Assembly (NCBI GenBank): GCA_003956705.1 | Contig: QZCP01000834.1 | Location: 306,864 to 370,863, forward strand | From: Brevipalpus yothersi | Lineage: Eukaryota > Arthropoda > Arachnida > Trombidiformes > Tenuipalpidae | Length of the DNA: 64,000 nt | Reading direction: 5' to 3' | In this document: positions 11,801-21,637 of the stretch, piece by piece | How positions within the stretch are numbered: position 1 is the stretch's first letter | Layout of the letters: each line of letters begins with the position of its first letter | Program-made: the position numbers and the translations under genes | Notes under the pieces: generated by a model | What the model was told of the DNA's origin: nothing | What the model saw: only the letters and a program-made list of their open reading frames with translations | Databases searched by the model: none

Positions 11801-13113
11801 CTGAATAGCTCAGGCCAGTGATAATCAGCTGCTGAAAGTGTGAAGAATACTGACGGGCATCCAAGTTGTTCAACCATTGTGAGTAGCTCTGAGCACCGTG
11901 AGCTCCAGTACGGCTTTGTAGATCTCAAATTTGAGCTGTGTACCATTATTTGTTGGAGAAATCTTGGATCGCTATTGATTTTCACTCTGAGATCTTCAAC
12001 GTTTGATTGCATGAGATTTGAGCGGCGGATATAAACTCCTGAAGCCTGAAGAGCTTGATGACGCATCATCGAATTCATCGCAAAAAATCTGAACCTCGGA
12101 TCCTGAGCAAATCTCCTATCATGGAATTCCATTAGAAACTTGAAATACTCATCTCGTGTGATACTTTTCATTCGAGGCTGCAGATAATCTCCATTTCCAG
12201 TAGGGAATAAGCATGGAAAGGCTCTAGCTATATATCCTTCTTCTGTGAACTCATTGATGGGGCTTCGATCAAATTCAGGATATGGTAAATTCAGCTTCCT
12301 GGCTATATGATGCTCTTGGTCGATGGTTTCAATCAGAGGGACGAAGCTTTCATCAACACCTGTTGAGTTCTCAGGAATATTTGCAGGTATATCCAGAGAG
12401 GGGAGGAGCTTGCTTAAATCACCATCAGCAGGTATGGCATTCAAATTATCTTGACTTATGTGTATATTGGCATAGTAAATATTGTTGCGCTTGAGCCAAA
12501 TGAGAGCTCTACGAAGTTTATCGGCACGTGCATGGAATTCAGCAACTCCTGAAAGGGTTTCTTTTTGGAATACTACTGTGGCCATCAAGGATCGTGGATC
12601 ATGAGGGAGTTGGGTGGTATAAGATTCAATATTTTGGCGAAAATTTATGACATTACCAGAATAAGAAAATTGAGCCCCACGAATTCTGAATAGGGTAACT
12701 ACTGGATGTATTTGGGCAATAAGCATCTGCTCGATATATGTCAAACCTTGGAGTTCTGGAGGGATATTTCCAGGGTTCATGTTATTTTGGGATGAGAATT
12801 TCAAAGGATCTCTCTTGCAGATCAAACATTTTCCTAATTCATCAAGTTTTAATTCAGGCGCTGATCTGAGACAGTTTTGGCAAGTGGAAGCCCTGAGATT
12901 TGACATACAGTTGTCAAACTTTCTCCCTGCATTAATCATTCCATCAGTATAATTGATAAGGTTACTAAAAGAATTTGGATTTCCAGCTTGTTGTTGCATG
13001 AGTAGTAATAAAGGAATCAAATTTGCATTCTGAGCTTCAGCTCTGGCTCTCTGATGTCGAGCCTTATCTTTCTCTCTCCTTGTCTTAGCACTCTGCTTAG
13101 ATGTTCGTGGCAT
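8890..13113 (-). CDS. Helitron Rep/helicase (HUH nuclease plus PIF1-like helicase)
   Basis: An intact single-exon protein of 1407 residues if the ATG at 13113 (MPRTSKQSAK) is used. The frame is open 51 codons further upstream, but that stretch is hydrophobic and unlike the family. Order of parts: a basic N-terminus; a Cys-rich zinc-ribbon-like region near residues 70-105 (CQNCL, CLICK); a Helitron-like N domain with the HUH metal site PHIHG near 504 and the two-tyrosine motif YIAKYAAK near 659; then a PIF1-type SF1 helicase with Walker A GKAGSGKST near 976, Walker B IIIDEMSMIG near 1056, GDFRQLPPV near 1095 and VALSRVRN near 1364. The protein should nick, strand-transfer and unwind DNA for rolling-circle transposition. 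No stops or frameshifts were seen, so the element may be active or very young. Confidence 0.93.
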   Translation of the reverse strand: MPRTSKQSAKTRREKDKARHQRARAEAQNANLIPLLLLMQQQAGNPNSFSNLINYTDGMINAGRKFDNCMSNLRASTCQNCLRSAPELKLDELGKCLICKRDPLKFSSQNNMNPGNIPPELQGLTYIEQMLIAQIHPVVTLFRIRGAQFSYSGNVINFRQNIESYTTQLPHDPRSLMATVVFQKETLSGVAEFHARADKLRRALIWLKRNNIYYANIHISQDNLNAIPADGDLSKLLPSLDIPANIPENSTGVDESFVPLIETIDQEHHIARKLNLPYPEFDRSPINEFTEEGYIARAFPCLFPTGNGDYLQPRMKSITRDEYFKFLMEFHDRRFAQDPRFRFFAMNSMMRHQALQASGVYIRRSNLMQSNVEDLRVKINSDPRFLQQIMVHSSNLRSTKPYWSSRCSELLTMVEQLGCPSVFFTLSAADYHWPELFSLLAPGRDVSTISDDERRTLMHDNPLLVSWFFQNRCYVLMKEVLIPLFGVTDFWFRFEWQHRGSPHIHGVLWLDKAPHPGIENLTEAQKEEVIRFYENLCVAVNPADVNDLPEEHPSRKRFSDVADDERLEDLGHLINTFQRHTKCSRHCLREKDRTRKLKCRFDFPKKLQESATIESPNGYPKFFPKRNDPLCARFNPFITQLWRANTDFTPILSEQAVLNYIAKYAAKSEQASVSYKDTLDTMVTSHMGDTPAKTIVQKMMISTLGERNYSAQEVMHINMGWPLYRASREFVTLTIKDNDWSNILIDQSGNNTRVRQSLFEKYITRPINFLPDTNLFEFAKKYYKRGENYHCRKRDAIVRVFPRIKLDLDPDKREQYFKLQCILHVPFHGEPQGILEKLECESWAEAYEKSGIQDLEHLEVPPPEDEGFLPERVNEDELQEEYMVAAAFRGEASDNGIGHRLVDKSHNWNAMPSFIPTLDQVSEFLKTFKDSTIRRPRETNQPNINFSSDQLSVLSILEMQLNNLTGRATRCPKRLVIQGKAGSGKSTVIKEIVRRVTSVFGEDAIRVCAPTGAAAINIDGNTIHSLLRLPIVSSKFKYLNGEAAKKFQNELKNLKFIIIDEMSMIGARMLYMIEKRLREINPERDEPFGGIFVYLFGDFRQLPPVKDTPLYSSHFYDTMSQQGRLAFDHFQTFIELSNSHRQNSADSSFRDVLKHLANGSFTEVDHNTLITRNRAYLPSLELASFNSAVELYPTNEQVKESNERYLEATGNPVAFISSENAPDIAIRSSKDEARLGLAKDLKLSVNARVMLRSNLWVAGGLVNGSLGTVRYIVYSPNSRPPSLPLFILVEFDNYQGPYIIRNLFPIIPITRSWNDGNVTRSRRQFPLSLAYSITIHKSQGLTLPKIKIDIGKQETAIGLTYVALSRVRNLSDIVFVKSYNKDRYDSICKSKAHHDRQIFLRRWHSTN

Positions 13114-14396
13114 AGCAAAAATTAAAGGGCTTACCTTACAAACAGATGATAAAAAAAGATGATTAAAATTCAATGGTTGACAATTGATCAAAGTGAATAA
13201 AAGAGGGCGTTGTGAGCAGTCCAAATTGTATAGCAAAAACCAAACAATGGAGTAATCAAATTCCAAGTGGATACAAAGATGTTGTTTTCACTTTCCAAAA
13301 AAGGAGGTTAATCAAGTTATTTTAATGAAAAAAATAATGAAATTGAAAAAGTCAATAGTCCGGAAGCAATGGTAGATAAATGAAGAAAATCCAATGTAGA
13401 AACAATGCACAAGAGTTGTCCAAAAATCACGTGTTTTCAGTGAGTTGGTGAATGTTTCACTTAAAACAGATGTGTGTATAGTTTAATAGATTTAATACAA
13501 TGTGGAACAATGTTCAAACGCAGGAAACAATCACTCCCAGATTCCACAAGCGGTGATCAAAGGTCTTGTGAAAGACAACAACAATTGATTGATAACGTGT
13601 TGAGATGAAATGAGTATACACTATCACTTTTTATTGCGATCAAATTTTTTTGTGAAAGGAGTCTTTCAGGTGCTGAAGAAATGGAAGAGAAATAGTTTGT
13701 GATCGCGGAGAAACGGTTGAAAAATGGAGTGAAGGCACTGAATAAACAATAAAAACAATTGACTGAAAGAGCACGTGTTTTCCTATCGTATTTGAAACTG
13801 TCACTTCCAACACTGCTGAACACTGTGTAGACACTATAATGAGATGAGAAAGAGACACAAACAAATGCTGACAAGTTCGAAAAAAGTCAGGAAAAAATTC
13901 CCCATAAACAATCGCTATAATCTCACTGAAGTTTACAAAACAGATCACCCCAATTGAAATCCACACTGTGAAATGTAAGAACAAAGAAGACAAGAAGAAT
14001 CCAAAGAATGGGGGCAGCACTGTAACTCATAAACACTGAAATAACTGAATACCATAGGGAAAGGTCCATCATGAATGAGAGGCTGTTAAAGAGTGAATGA
14101 GGATCGATTTTTCCTTTTCATTATATACGTTTTGGGGGACCTTCAAAGGAGTCTATTTACTGATAAAATCAGTTTGATTCATCATCACATTAAAAAGATA
14201 TTGCTTATTGTTGATTTTCAGTCATTTGATGTTAAATGACTAATTCAAGGTTGAATCTCTACCAAAATTTAATCAGTTCATCCTTGAGACATGATACACA
14301 TATTCTGAAAGTTTGGTCAAGATCGGATGACTCATTGATGAGTTATCGTGAAGACAACGTTTGCATTTTTTCCCCCCTTAGTCGTCGCTCGGCTTC
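13114..14396 (-). other. Helitron 5' leader region
   Basis: About 1.3 kb of leader without a convincing gene. Two overlapping minus-strand frames of 105 and 126 codons exist at 13557-14020. They are low-complexity, Phe/Ser/Val-rich and have no recognisable domain, so I leave them out. A TATA-like TATATAATG on the minus strand near 14125 could be the Rep promoter. Confidence 0.35.
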
Positions 14397-14419
14397 GCCT
14401 CGCTCCTCCAATTAGCCAA

Positions 14420-15417
14420 AATAAATTATCACACTCTGAAATGAGTGAAAGAGAGCAGTTCAATAGATAAATTTTTTTTCCGAATCAATAAATACCCAAC
14501 TCATACATTCACTCCATGTTCATGTCCATTCAGATAAGTATCGGTAAAACTGGGTTTTACTGTAGATCAATTCGAGAATTTTCAATGAAAATTATCGAAT
14601 CCAGGAAAAGTTTCGGAATCAAATAATAATATCATTGTTGTAAAATTGCTGTCAAATATTCCGCCAAATAAATTCATTTTCAAATCTGAAAATACCTCGA
14701 AAGTCAGGATTCTGAGTTAGAACAGAAATGGCTACTGTACTCTTCCCAAATGTGGATGCTCCCTTATTGCTGTTCCTTAGTCATCCAAAAATATGTAGCT
14801 AACGATAGAGATCAAATAGCACGACGTTATTTGAGCGGAAAATGGGAAATTGATTAACACAAAGGCCTCCCATGGTGACAGTGAATATTAGAAGAAATTG
14901 GAAATCGCTTTTCATGTCCATTTGTCAAATGAAATTTCAATTAAAATTCCCATGAAACCGAAATATAGTAAAATGCGGAGTCAAAAATAGGTATGAATAG
15001 GTCAGATAAATTTTATGAGGATAATCAAACGAAGTTTTTTGAGGAACTCCAGATAACTGATTGTAGGTGGCTCCTAAAAGGAAAAAAACTGACAGGATTA
15101 GAGCACTGTAAAAGCCGAATCTTCTCGGTTGGAATAGGCTCGATTCCCTCATTCATGTTTCAATTTTGGTAATCAAAATTTGCAACACAGATGTCTATTG
15201 AGATGCGTTGGACTTGGTATTTCAACGAAATATTCCGATTCCATCTGAAACACAATTGTTCTCAACACCTAATGTGAGAGTAAATCGGTTAGTTCCAAGA
15301 TTTTCACTTGAATAATGATGGTATAGAACCGATATTCACAAAAACAGTCCGCGAGGGATCTTTTATCACTCACCTCAAGTACGAGATACATGAGTACCAA
15401 ATGCCTTCTGTTGTATC
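14420..15417. repeat. Interrupted upstream spacer of the receptor array
   Basis: Homologous to 36660-37625 and 47200-48140. It continues the spacer broken by the Helitron. No intact gene is present. Homology ends abruptly near 15417, where accessory block 2 begins. Confidence 0.6.
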
Positions 15418-16230
15418 GAAAATATTCATTCCATTTAGCTCAATATCTTATTCTCAAAAAGGAAGAGAGAGGGCGAGAGAGAGTCATCGTTCTCCTCATG
15501 AACTCTTCATGAACTAATGAATTTCAGTTCCCTCATTGTTTGAGCTCAAGAGAGTCAGAAAAATAGCTGGCGATGGAAAAGAGTTCCGTTCCTCAAATCA
15601 ATTCTCATTAACATGTTTCTCTGCTGAATCTTGACAACATTCAACGTATTCTTATACTTATCTGTATTTGTATTTGTATGTGTATGTTTCGGTGAAAGAC
15701 GAGTAATGGTAGTGTATGTACTTTTCACTTCGCTTGGTCGCTGGTATCTTTTTTTCTTTCTCTCTCTCTCTCTCTTGGTCAGGTTTACAGCTGAAGAACA
15801 TGAAGCTTTTTTCACTTTCATCCCCAACTAAAACTGATAGCGTTTATATGGTAATGAAAACTCTGAAAGCTTTTTATCCTAACAGCATTCAGTTCAAACA
15901 AAATAAAGAGCCTGGGGTGAGAGGAGACATCAACTTGAGGAATGCTAATTGATAAGAAAGAGACAAGCTCCAGAGAAAGTCATCTCCCTCTCTCTCCCCT
16001 TCCCTCTTGATAATTGAAGCCATGAATAAGGGAAACCTCAGATCTACCTTCTGATTTATCAATTCTGGAAGGTGTTTGCCCTATATTGACTTCTTCACAA
16101 GATCCATGGCTCACCGGTGCCGTGACTGCTGTTCTGAGAGAAAACGTGCTTGTCCGCCATTACTGATGGTCGAAAAATAATTCTGAATCATTTCTGATTG
16201 AATTGAGCCCTATACAAGGTGTTATAGGAG
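15418..16230. other. Low-complexity stretch at the left edge of accessory block 2
   Basis: Purine/pyrimidine-rich runs (GAGAGAG near 15470, TCTCTC near 15760-15775). Short frames here overlap simple sequence and are not credible. No other feature seen. Confidence 0.4.
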
Positions 16231-16231
16231 A

Positions 16232-16266
16232 TTTATATATAGCTCTACATGCTATATAGACTCAGA
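16232..16266 (+). promoter_or_regulatory. TATA box and initiator of the 103-aa orphan gene
   Basis: TTTATATATAG at 16232-16242 lies about 30 bp before ACTCAGA (16260-16266), an arthropod-like initiator. That places the probable start site a few bases before the ATG at 16267, giving a very short leader. Confidence 0.45.
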
Positions 16267-16650
16267 ATGGCAGCCGTGAGAGGAGAAAAAATTATGTTCT
16301 AAAATTTAAATTCTAATCCTATTCTTTTTTGCTTCTTTTCGAATGAGATATGGCTATTTTTGAATATAATCCTATCTGATGACGCGGTCAATCGAAGAGT
16401 TTGGTCACTCTTTCCTCTTCAAGCAATGGTGATCTATAATGTACAAGGACAATCGGACGTTACAAATTATTTTGGATCAGTAACTTTTGCGTCGAGCCCA
16501 ATCATTTCATTGATGATTGAGTGTATTGGAACCGTAAGCATTGCGGTGAGCGGACAAATTAGTTCCTCAAATAGAGATATCATCATACTAGATGTCAAAG
16601 TTCACCAATATGGTCAACATAGGATCGACGTGAATTTTCAAGCAATCTAA
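16267..16650 (+). CDS. Orphan small protein, possible signal peptide, two exons
   Basis: Exon 1 (16267-16275, MAA) ends at a GTGAGAGG donor. The 72-bp intron has a pyrimidine tract and ends at AG 16346-16347. Exon 2 runs 16348-16650. The splice joins the frames exactly to give 103 residues starting MAAIWLFLNIILSDDAV. The first 15 residues are hydrophobic and could be a signal peptide or anchor. The rest is rich in beta-type residues, with no recognisable family. AATAAA follows about 15 bp after the stop. The intron size matches the receptor genes. Without the splice, the exon 2 frame has no ATG at its start, which supports the model. Function unknown. Confidence 0.5.
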
Positions 16651-17012
16651 AAGATCAACTTCAATAAATATGGAGCTCTACGCATGAATAAGCATCCGTC
16701 TCTTCAGGATTGTTATGATCAAAGTGCCCGAAAATTCTTATAAACAGCCACATTTGAATACCGGTGATGAGCCAAAAGAGATCAAATGACCAGATAGATT
16801 TAGAAATTGATAGAATAATCAAATAATTTTTGTAAAGACATAATTTTTTCCAATTTTATTATAATTCAGTGACCAAGTACTAAGAATAGCTAATGCTTAT
16901 AATGATTTCTCAAAACAGCCCTTCTAATCATTCTCAAATACAAATAAATTGAAATTGGAGTTGGAATTTTTTCTCTTCTAGATATCACAAGAAGATACAT
17001 GAAAATGGTAAT

Positions 17013-17387
17013 TTAGCTTGTGGTGGCCCGAAACTGGTCCTCGTCGTCTTCATCTCTGGCTCTTTTTCGTGGCAATTGCTCGTGACATTCGAGAGTGTTG
17101 CTCTTGTCGATTTCCAATACACAAGCGAAGACATCAGATGCACACCGAATATCTCGAACTAGAGGATCGATGGTTTCAATGAAATTCTTGATCACATTAT
17201 CTGTTAATTGTAGATGTTGCACCCCGTTGGCACCATGAATAATCGCCCTTTTAGATTCTTGGATGGGTATCTGAGTAGCAAGGATTTGAGCAGACAACTG
17301 TTGAATTAGGACTTCGATCACGGTCAGGACAGATTTAGCTATGGACAATGTATCCCCTCGCTTGAGCACATTCTTTGGAACAGACAT
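17013..17387 (-). CDS. Orphan 124-aa protein with C-terminal nuclear-type basic/acidic tail
   Basis: The ATG at 17387 follows TTCAGT directly, and a TATATATA box lies about 55 bp upstream on the minus strand. The protein is probably helical through residues 15-95 (IAKSVLTVIEVLIQQLSAQI and similar). It ends with PRKRARDEDDEDQ, a basic cluster next to an acidic run that could be a nuclear localisation signal. A minus-strand AATAAA lies near 16855. It is divergent from the 359-residue gene at 17685 and may share control with it. I recognise no family. Confidence 0.5.
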   Translation of the reverse strand: MSVPKNVLKRGDTLSIAKSVLTVIEVLIQQLSAQILATQIPIQESKRAIIHGANGVQHLQLTDNVIKNFIETIDPLVRDIRCASDVFACVLEIDKSNTLECHEQLPRKRARDEDDEDQFRATTS

Positions 17388-17684
17388 ACTGAACAGAGAA
17401 TTGAATCAGAATGAGTAAAAAAGAGAGTAAGACTGAATATATATAACAAAATAGTGGAGAGGATGGACCTAGAGATGGTAATGGTGTTGGTAGAGACTCT
17501 CATTGGAGGACTGTTGAATTCATTGAGACCCTCCTCCACCCTGTTACTCAACTAAGAAGTATCTCGTGTACTCATGTGTTGAAATTTGAGCAGATGAGCT
17601 CAGGGCAAGGGAACTGCCTCATGAGTAATGATATGAAAGTTGACTACTGTGTAGAGTGTGGTGTATTAGAAAAGTGAATATAAG
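17388..17684. promoter_or_regulatory. Divergent intergenic promoter region
   Basis: A 297-bp gap between two divergent genes. Minus side: TATATATA near 17436-17444, TCAGTC close by, and TTCAGT abutting the start codon. Plus side: only a weak AT-rich GAATATAAG just before the ATG at 17685. Confidence 0.4.
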
Positions 17685-18764
17685 ATGAATAATCAAGTAT
17701 TTCCGATAGTTATACATCATGAAACTGGTACACACTATTCTACATCATCGAACTGGCAATTTTTGACCAATTTAGACGAGATCATACATAAAGACTTCAG
17801 AGGAAAAGGTGCTCATTTGAATCTTCAAGTTTTCTCCCTGGAGACCATAATTGGCTTCGAAAAGTTTCTGAATGGGCGAGAGGAAATCTGGAAGAAGAAC
17901 CAAGCCCATTATAAAAGTTTTCTCCTTCATCTTGGATTCACAACTGATGGTGAATCGACAATCTGGCCTACGGATGAATGGTTAATCAAGCAAAGATGTC
18001 GTACTGGTAGTGACTGTGATTATTGCTCGTCAAAATTTCAGGGTGATGATGCAACGCTAGAAGGTCTATTGAAGATTAAACACCAATTTTCAAGAAAGAT
18101 TGAGCTTCGAGATTTCAAATCATGTCAATGCAAAACTGGTATCAGTTTAAATGAGTTTCAAGAGCGCGACTACATTGCTACAAGGAGTAACGTTAGAGAA
18201 CTACTCATCGATATTCCAGATACAAAAAAGAAGGATGCGGCTCTAAATCCGATCATACAAACATCGGAGGAATTGAAAAAGAGGGAGCCATTTTATGTTA
18301 AATTTGATTATCAAGTTAATTTCTCAAAACACAGCCATGATTACATTATTTTTCTGCTGAAGAAAGGAATACCAATTAATTTGAGTATTCACAATCTGTC
18401 GAAAATTTTTAATGTGATTCCGTGCACAAGTCTCAACGCCAGAGGGTATCATTATTGCGTTATATGCTGTGAAAAAATTAAAGGACGACTCGAGCTGTTA
18501 ATTCATATTCAGAATAAGCATACAACCTTCACTTCCTCAAGCAAAGAGTGTCAAGTCCTATTTCTTGATGAAAGAAGTTTGAAACTACACAAGGAAGAAA
18601 CGCACAAATCTTTTCTACCTCGACTACAGTGCACCAGATGCCCCAAGTATGATCGTGAAACGCTTGAAGCTGGTCTTATAATGGAACGATACTGGCAAAA
18701 ACTGAAGAATAACCAGTTTGAGCATAAAACAGATATAACGGTGCGGGAGTTGGAAAGAATATAA
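17685..18764 (+). CDS. Orphan 359-aa protein with Cys/His zinc-binding clusters
   Basis: A single intact frame. Cysteine pairs appear near residues 106-115 (CRTGSDCDYC) and 146-148 (CQC). A C2H2-like segment occupies about 260-285 (YCVICCEKI then HIQNKH), followed by HKEETH and a final CTRCP near 325. The arrangement suggests a DNA- or RNA-binding zinc protein, but no known family is evident. AATAAA occurs near 18926. It sits with the 103- and 124-residue genes in a 2.5-kb cassette. It could belong to an unrecognised mobile element or an old viral insertion; the sequence alone does not decide. Confidence 0.6.
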   Translation: MNNQVFPIVIHHETGTHYSTSSNWQFLTNLDEIIHKDFRGKGAHLNLQVFSLETIIGFEKFLNGREEIWKKNQAHYKSFLLHLGFTTDGESTIWPTDEWLIKQRCRTGSDCDYCSSKFQGDDATLEGLLKIKHQFSRKIELRDFKSCQCKTGISLNEFQERDYIATRSNVRELLIDIPDTKKKDAALNPIIQTSEELKKREPFYVKFDYQVNFSKHSHDYIIFLLKKGIPINLSIHNLSKIFNVIPCTSLNARGYHYCVICCEKIKGRLELLIHIQNKHTTFTSSSKECQVLFLDERSLKLHKEETHKSFLPRLQCTRCPKYDRETLEAGLIMERYWQKLKNNQFEHKTDITVRELERI

Positions 18765-19796
18765 TTTGGAGTAGCATGTAATCTTCGAAAAAATGGTGGT
18801 TGGAACGAGTTAGGTAAGGTGATGGTGTATAAAGCTCAGGGAAAGAAGCTTTCTGCAATGTATCCCGATTTTTAGATGAAAATCTTACCCCTTCTTCAGG
18901 TCAGATTTTCTGATGGATTTCCTCAGAATAAATCGGAACTAAGACCTAAATTCAATTCCAAATGCTCATCTATTCTCAGTAGGTGTGTGTAATCTTTGAC
19001 CTGAAAAGCAAATGCACTATGAACTGTCTGAAAATAAAAGTGTTTTCATGTGGAATAAGAATGAATTATTTCAAGTGCTTTAATAAACAAAGCTTTTGGC
19101 AAAATATCATTGATTTCTACATGATTATAGTATAATCATTATACGCAATTCTCTCTCTAACTATTTAAAGGAAGAGAACGATATCATTTTCCAACAAGAT
19201 CTGCGCTCTTTCCAAGTTAGAACCCATCTGTCCATTTGACTCAATAGTGACATTCCTTCATGGAAAAGTGATTTATCTAGACTTTTGAGCTCGAAAAATA
19301 GTCTAGAATGTTTAAAAAAGTTTTTCTCTGAGTGCTACTGCGGTGATCAGCAATTAGAACTGATGATTCTACTGCCTTGGAATCTATATGAAAGTTGCTA
19401 TCCTGAACAAAGTCTATTGTGAGTATATCTTTCTGGGAACTTACTTTGTTATCTCACATTGAACATTGCTTGTCTACTTCTCTCGTATTCTTCCATGTCG
19501 TCTTCTCTCTTTGCTGCCACCATCAGTAAGGGTGTTCTCAAATTCAATTCCAAAAAAGGTGTCAGTGATCATCATAACTCATTCTAGTTACCTCTCTCCC
19601 CTCCTTCATGCTATTGACATTCAGTTTATTGCTCAACTTCAACTTGGAAGATGAGTTACATGTTAAATGAGTATATATTCGGATGGCAGACAAATAAAGA
19701 GAGGTGAAGAAAGAGATGAAGAGAAAAATGACCATTCCAGTTAGCTTGTTCAAAATCAATAAAGAAAAGACTAGTCTTGTTTCATTCTCAGCGCTT

Positions 19797-19798
<2 letters not shown>
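18765..19798. other. No gene recognised
   Basis: AT-rich DNA with short frames only. AATAAA occurs near 18926 and 19083. Nothing else supported. Confidence 0.4.

Positions 19799-19847
<49 letters not shown>
19799..19847. repeat. (TC)n microsatellite
   Basis: About 24 uninterrupted TC units. The Leu/Ser-rich frames across it are artefacts of the repeat. Confidence 0.95.
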
Positions 19848-19849
<2 letters not shown>

Positions 19850-21637
19850 TATCTATTTCATGTTTACATATTCAATCATTGACTTTAGAGCCCAATATGA
19901 ACGCATGTCGTGGGTGTACAAGAGCATGGGGGGGAATCAATCATGGAGACACCGATAAGTAGCAATTCGATGTTCTTGATCGAAATATGGCCATTTTTAT
20001 GAGTGGGATGAGTAACCTCACACTATCCATTGGTGAGAAGGTTTGCAAGAAGTGTCAACACAGCTATCAACGGCATCACCGAGGGCAGAGAAGAGCAGCT
20101 TACCTCCCGGGTGAGCCTCGACCTGGACCATCAACTAGTATTGAGGTTGTTGTTCAGCGTCCAGAACAAGGAGAGATGGAAGTTGAACCACCTGATGCTG
20201 ACGAGCCACCAATATTCACTCCAACTCCATTCACACACTCTCCGAATAGACCATCTATATTCAACTTCCCCCCAACATTCGATAAGTCACCATATGATTT
20301 GGATACTTCAGATGAGGGTGATCCGGGTGGCGATAGTGATGATTCCTCTGGTTCTGATGGTGATTTGAATTGTGAGTCAGATGATGAATAAATTCCTATC
20401 TTCAGATCATCAGTATCTCCGCGTTCTCACTTCATATATGGGTGCCAAAATGTTGAGTTGAGCACTGTCGAAGCATCATATCGAGCGGAAATGATTATAT
20501 TGACACAGATTTACATACAAAAAGGCTCAAAACTCTGCATAATGCATGGAAATCAGAGAGGGGAATCAATAGTTGCTGATGGATTGTTGAGTATCGAACA
20601 GTACGAGGGGATGTCTATCCTGCTCATCCATCGTGCTAGACTTGCTTAAACGATCAGAATTCCACAATCCAATTCTAGTGAATCACATTTCATTAAGCAG
20701 TTAACAATTCTCCTTCCAAGAGCTTCCAATGACCTTGTTAGCTTCCTAATGAATTTCAAAAACCCGAGGCAAAGCTTAGGGGCATGTTTATTCAGACTCA
20801 AAAGTGGGCTACTGCTCAAAGATGTGACAACACTCTTTGGCTTCAATGAGAAAACGTTCAGCAAGCAAGTGAAGGGAATAGAATAGCAGTTCTACAGCAA
20901 CTTTGTTCCTCATAATCTGGGGTTCAGCCACTTGTGAACTCGTGACCAAGCTTGTCAGCTACAATATATATAGCTAGCTAACTGCTTCTCACAGGCCAAC
21001 AAAGACTAGATAGAGTTACCCTCAGCATGGATGAAACTTATCTCTATATGCAGAAAACAATGAATTTCCAGCTTCAAAAAAAACTATTCTCAGGGCGAAA
21101 AAGAGCTCCATTGTTCAAACCCATGATTTGTGTTCTTCCAGATGGATATATCTATGATGTTGTGGCTTACAATCATGGCTTGAAGAATGATGCACAAATC
21201 TTGCAAGATATTTTGTAATTGAATTCTAAATTTCGCTCGACATTCCTGCCAGGGGATGTTTTCAGTCTTGATCGAGATTGCAGAAATATTGTCCAGGAGC
21301 TCCGTAGAAGAGGCTTCACAGCCTTCACTCCAGCCTCAGCGGGACCAAGCGGACAGTTGAGCTGGGAGCATGCCAATCACTCCTGAGAAGTGACAGAAAT
21401 TCGATGGGTTGTTGAGGCTGTATCTGGTCGAATTAACACTCGGTTCCGCTTGGTGCATCATATACTCCAGAATACCGATATGGACAATGATAAAATGGAA
21501 TTGAAAATCTGTTGTGCTGCTCTTAACAAGTATGGTCAACGTTTCATATCAAATAAAGAGTTTAAGGTGGTTATTGTTGGAAAGAATAATCTCACGAATG
21601 CATATACCTCAAAAGCTTGCCTCACTAAATAATCATA

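Larger units (their letters stand above)
8697..14418 (-). mobile_element. Helitron (rolling-circle transposon), apparently autonomous
   Basis: The element lies in the upstream spacer of receptor copy 2. Host homology stops at AATTATA (8696) and resumes near AAAATAAATT (about 14420). On the minus strand the 3' end is CTAG (8697-8700) followed by host T, as expected for Helitron A-to-T insertion. An 11-nt-or-longer hairpin (ACGCT TCG AGCGT, 8709-8721) lies 8 nt inside that end. A GC-rich motif GGAGCGAGGCGA occurs near both ends in inverted orientation (8727-8738 and 14395-14406). The 5' end is not a clean TC, so that boundary is approximate by about 10 bp. Confidence 0.75.

Noticed and set aside
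13557..14020. Two overlapping minus-strand frames upstream of the Helitron Rep gene
   Set aside because: Low-complexity, mutually overlapping, no domain and no start context. Best seen as leader sequence.
15555..15952. Overlapping frames on both strands around the TCTCTC run
   Set aside because: Generated by simple sequence; none has a domain.
19704..19962. Leu/Ser-rich frames across the TC microsatellite
   Set aside because: Pure repeat translation. Only the short Cys-rich end (19890 onward) belongs to the transposase remnant.
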